DNA of 64,000 nt, from the NCBI RefSeq assembly GCF_963678635.1, contig NC_087062.1, positions 21,689,789 through 21,753,788 of the forward strand, written 5' to 3'. The notes beneath the pieces were generated by a model. The model had not been told where the DNA came from. It did no database searches and saw only the letters and a program-made list of their open reading frames with translations. Origin of the DNA: Symsagittifera roscoffensis (lineage: Eukaryota; Xenacoelomorpha; Acoela; Convolutidae). Within the stretch, counting starts at the first letter, position 1, and every line of letters starts with the position of its first letter. The translations under genes were made by a program, and so were the position numbers. Below are positions 62,217 to 64,000 of the stretch, piece by piece.

Positions 62217-62558
62217 ATAAGCAGAATGGTCTAAAAGCAGAATTGGCCCAGGAGCAGAATAATAGATAAATATCAACTTGTATAACTGATCGGTAAATTA
62301 GTTATCAGAATTAACAATAATAGCAAAGTAACGCACATTTTATGCATATTTTGAGCAATTTAATCAAGAATTTTTTTTAAAATTATTTAAAAACCTTAAG
62401 AAATTAGTCAATTCATGCATAATTTATTGGTTATCTTGATTTTTTTGACGATTCTTATAATTAATTTATTAATTAGCCCGTATAAACCAATATAAGTCAA
62501 TATTGTTCTGTTTTTCTGCTCTTGGACCCATTCTGCACTTGGACCATTCTGCTTATAG
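62217..62558. repeat. Second small foldback (MITE-like) element
   Basis: Left arm ATAAGCAGAATGGTCTAAAA (62218) reverse-matches the right arm GGACCATTCTGCTTAT (62543-62558). The arms continue for ~55 bp with GCAGAAT repeats. The 230-bp centre is AT-rich. Flanks near 61540 and 62625 carry another inverted pair (GAAGTACAACAGTGCCG/CGGCACTGTTGTACTTC). Confidence 0.6.
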
Positions 62559-63440
62559 CTCCGCCTCCATATTTTTGGCTCTGTTGAACAAAGTTTTCAT
62601 TTTCAGCACTTGAAATAATTTTTTCTTGGCACTGTTGTACTTCGGCACTGTTGTACTGCTCCGTTAAATCTCATCTCGGCTGCGTAAGCAATCTTAACTC
62701 TACAAGTAGAATTTTCGTCTCTAGCTCCAAATACTAATGAAAGAAGAAATCACTATAACAAAAGAAAGCGATGTGTTAAATTGCATGGACAAAGAGTGAA
62801 ACGCGGGTATTCACTTATGCAAGCCAGGCCCGCTAAGAATATCTAATCCTAGAAACTCTATCAAATTATTTATTATTATATAGAACTACTTTTGAACAAC
62901 CTTAAAAATGAAACTATAACCAAAATGCTCGTATCAAGGCGAAGTCCTGAATGTTCCGACTGCCTTTCAAGGTCTATGGAGCACAGTAATAACATTTAAA
63001 AAAATTAAAAAAAAAATTAAATAAAATTTTTGTTCTTAAGTTTGAGATTTTTTTTGTGAAAATCATCCCCACACGCGCCATTTAAAGTACAAAGTGATAG
63101 ATTTTGCTCCTAGTAACAAATCAATTATGGCAAATAAGCTTCCTTCAACCAATTTGGGACGATTTCTGAGAAGGATTAAATTTCCGCTTACGCTTTAATA
63201 GCGTGAAATATATCGCGCTCTAATTGTCCCAAATTTTTTAAACCGCATAACTTTACAAAAAATGATCACCGGTGAAACATCTTTTCAAAATTTAGCTCAG
63301 GTCAACAATACATTTTGAATGATATAAAAAATTCTCGTCAAAAATGACTAGTTAAAAAGTCGAAATTTGTCTGAAGAAAAATAAAAATCACCCAGAGCAC
63401 AAATATTCTGTTACTTTCGTTACGAAAGTTGGAACAAAAA

Positions 63441-64000
63441 TACTGTAAGTATAATTTCAATGATGGAATGTTTGTTTCGGAGATCTCTACCCTACCATCA
63501 GTGAAAAGCAGCTAGTGTGAAACTTGAACAATTTATTCATGGAAGCGGTCATCGAAAATATGAAGTATGAGTCCACTCGGTGGCTTTGGATCAATTGCGC
63601 AATTTTCCCCCAATTTTTGCGTAGGGGGTGGGGGGAGAGATAGCTCAATAGGTAATTGAGACAAGTTTATAACCACTTGAAAATATTTTGAATGATATAA
63701 AATCATAAAACAGATATTCCAACGACTGTGGAAAGCCAAAATTTACAAATCAAAGCTCAAAAATTTCATTCAGAGTGAACAAAGGATCAATAAAACTGAG
63801 TCATATAATGCGACTTTTTTCTGTCCTAAAAAGACAAAATCTTTTGCGTACAATATTAAGGTGCTGCGGAGAGCCGTTTTTGCTATTCAGATTCAAGGCT
63901 AGAGCACCAACCGTGGTAACTCGCTTTCCTCGAGGAGGCTATGGTCGCCTAAACAAAAATTTGCAAAAAAAAAACTTTTTTTTTCATAAATTTTGATTTT
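63441..64000. other. Right end of window, no gene seen
   Basis: AT-rich. 63650-63690 contains a D-arm-like TAGCTCAATAGGTA and a 5-bp stem CAAGT/ACTTG, but no T arm, so I do not call a tRNA. 63850-63950 is briefly richer in GC without a recognised feature. Confidence 0.35.

Larger units (their letters stand above)
59560..63440. mobile_element. Large inverted-repeat element, arms ~0.5 kb
   Basis: The left arm 59560-60085 and right arm 62925-63440 are reverse complements with moderate divergence. Matching landmarks are GTTCCGACTTTCGTAACGGAATAT/TTTCGTTACGAAAGTTGGAAC, CGGACAAATTT-type TTCAGACAAATTTCGAC, GGGACATTAACG..GCGATATATTTCGC, AAGCTTATTTG, TGATTTGTTACTAGGAGC, CTCCATAGACCTTTAAAGGCAGTCGG and GATACGAGCA. 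The 2.8 kb between them has no transposase. This is a non-autonomous TIR transposon, or two opposed copies of one repeat. Confidence 0.7.

Noticed and set aside
63640-63700. tRNA gene near the right end
   Set aside because: A D-arm-like and an anticodon-like stem are present but there is no T arm or acceptor pairing.

Overview
The window comes from an animal genome, most likely an invertebrate. Two host genes support this: a Numb-type PTB adaptor with a phase-0 intron, and an SLC34-type sodium/phosphate cotransporter. Both are on the + strand, in AT-rich DNA crowded with transposon debris. I cannot name the phylum; long T-runs and the mix of elements suggest an ecdysozoan, which is inference only.

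Positions 1-34210 are a cluster of very large Ty3/gypsy-like LTR retroelements of one family. Element A (+, 5' part outside the window) has the end of pol, a ~9 kb accessory ORF block (797-9731), a 3' UTR, a polypurine tract and a 909-bp 3' LTR (10537-11445). Element E is an older copy on the minus strand: leader 11446-12167 and LTR 12168-13062. A's right end abuts E's leader, as if A had inserted into E. Element B (+) starts at 13184. It has a 5' LTR, a tRNA-type primer-binding site, a ~3.1 kb leader rich in predicted RNA structure, gag, pol, a shortened accessory region, a polypurine tract and a 3' LTR. Both B LTRs carry the same 5'-truncated LINE fragment at the same point; the 3' copy keeps the LINE to its 3' hairpin and (TAC)n tail. 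All three copies look decayed through stops, frameshifts and deletions.

Two features make this family unusual. Pol ends in a macro domain like the TARG1/OARD1 ADP-ribose hydrolases. The position where env would normally lie holds a ~2,900-residue set of ORFs with two SGNH-hydrolase-like domains and no recognisable envelope. The leader also holds two ~140-nt units, 185 bp apart, whose stems are kept by paired base changes, which points to a functional RNA.

Positions 34211-38299 hold a near-identical 635-bp tandem duplication with a TATA/initiator/5'-splice-site arrangement, a possible short secreted-protein first exon, and a BEL/Pao integrase relic on the minus strand. The numb gene follows: exon 1 at 38300-38953 and exon 2 at 47093-48106, with an 8.1 kb intron. 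That intron contains ~5 kb of higher-order satellite, apparently lodged inside a copy of an interspersed repeat. The 7.6 kb intergenic region has more copies of this repeat and a Tc1/mariner relic. The SLC34 gene is a single exon (55733-57760). The last 4.5 kb is a large inverted repeat (arms ~0.5 kb, span 59560-63440) enclosing two smaller foldback elements.
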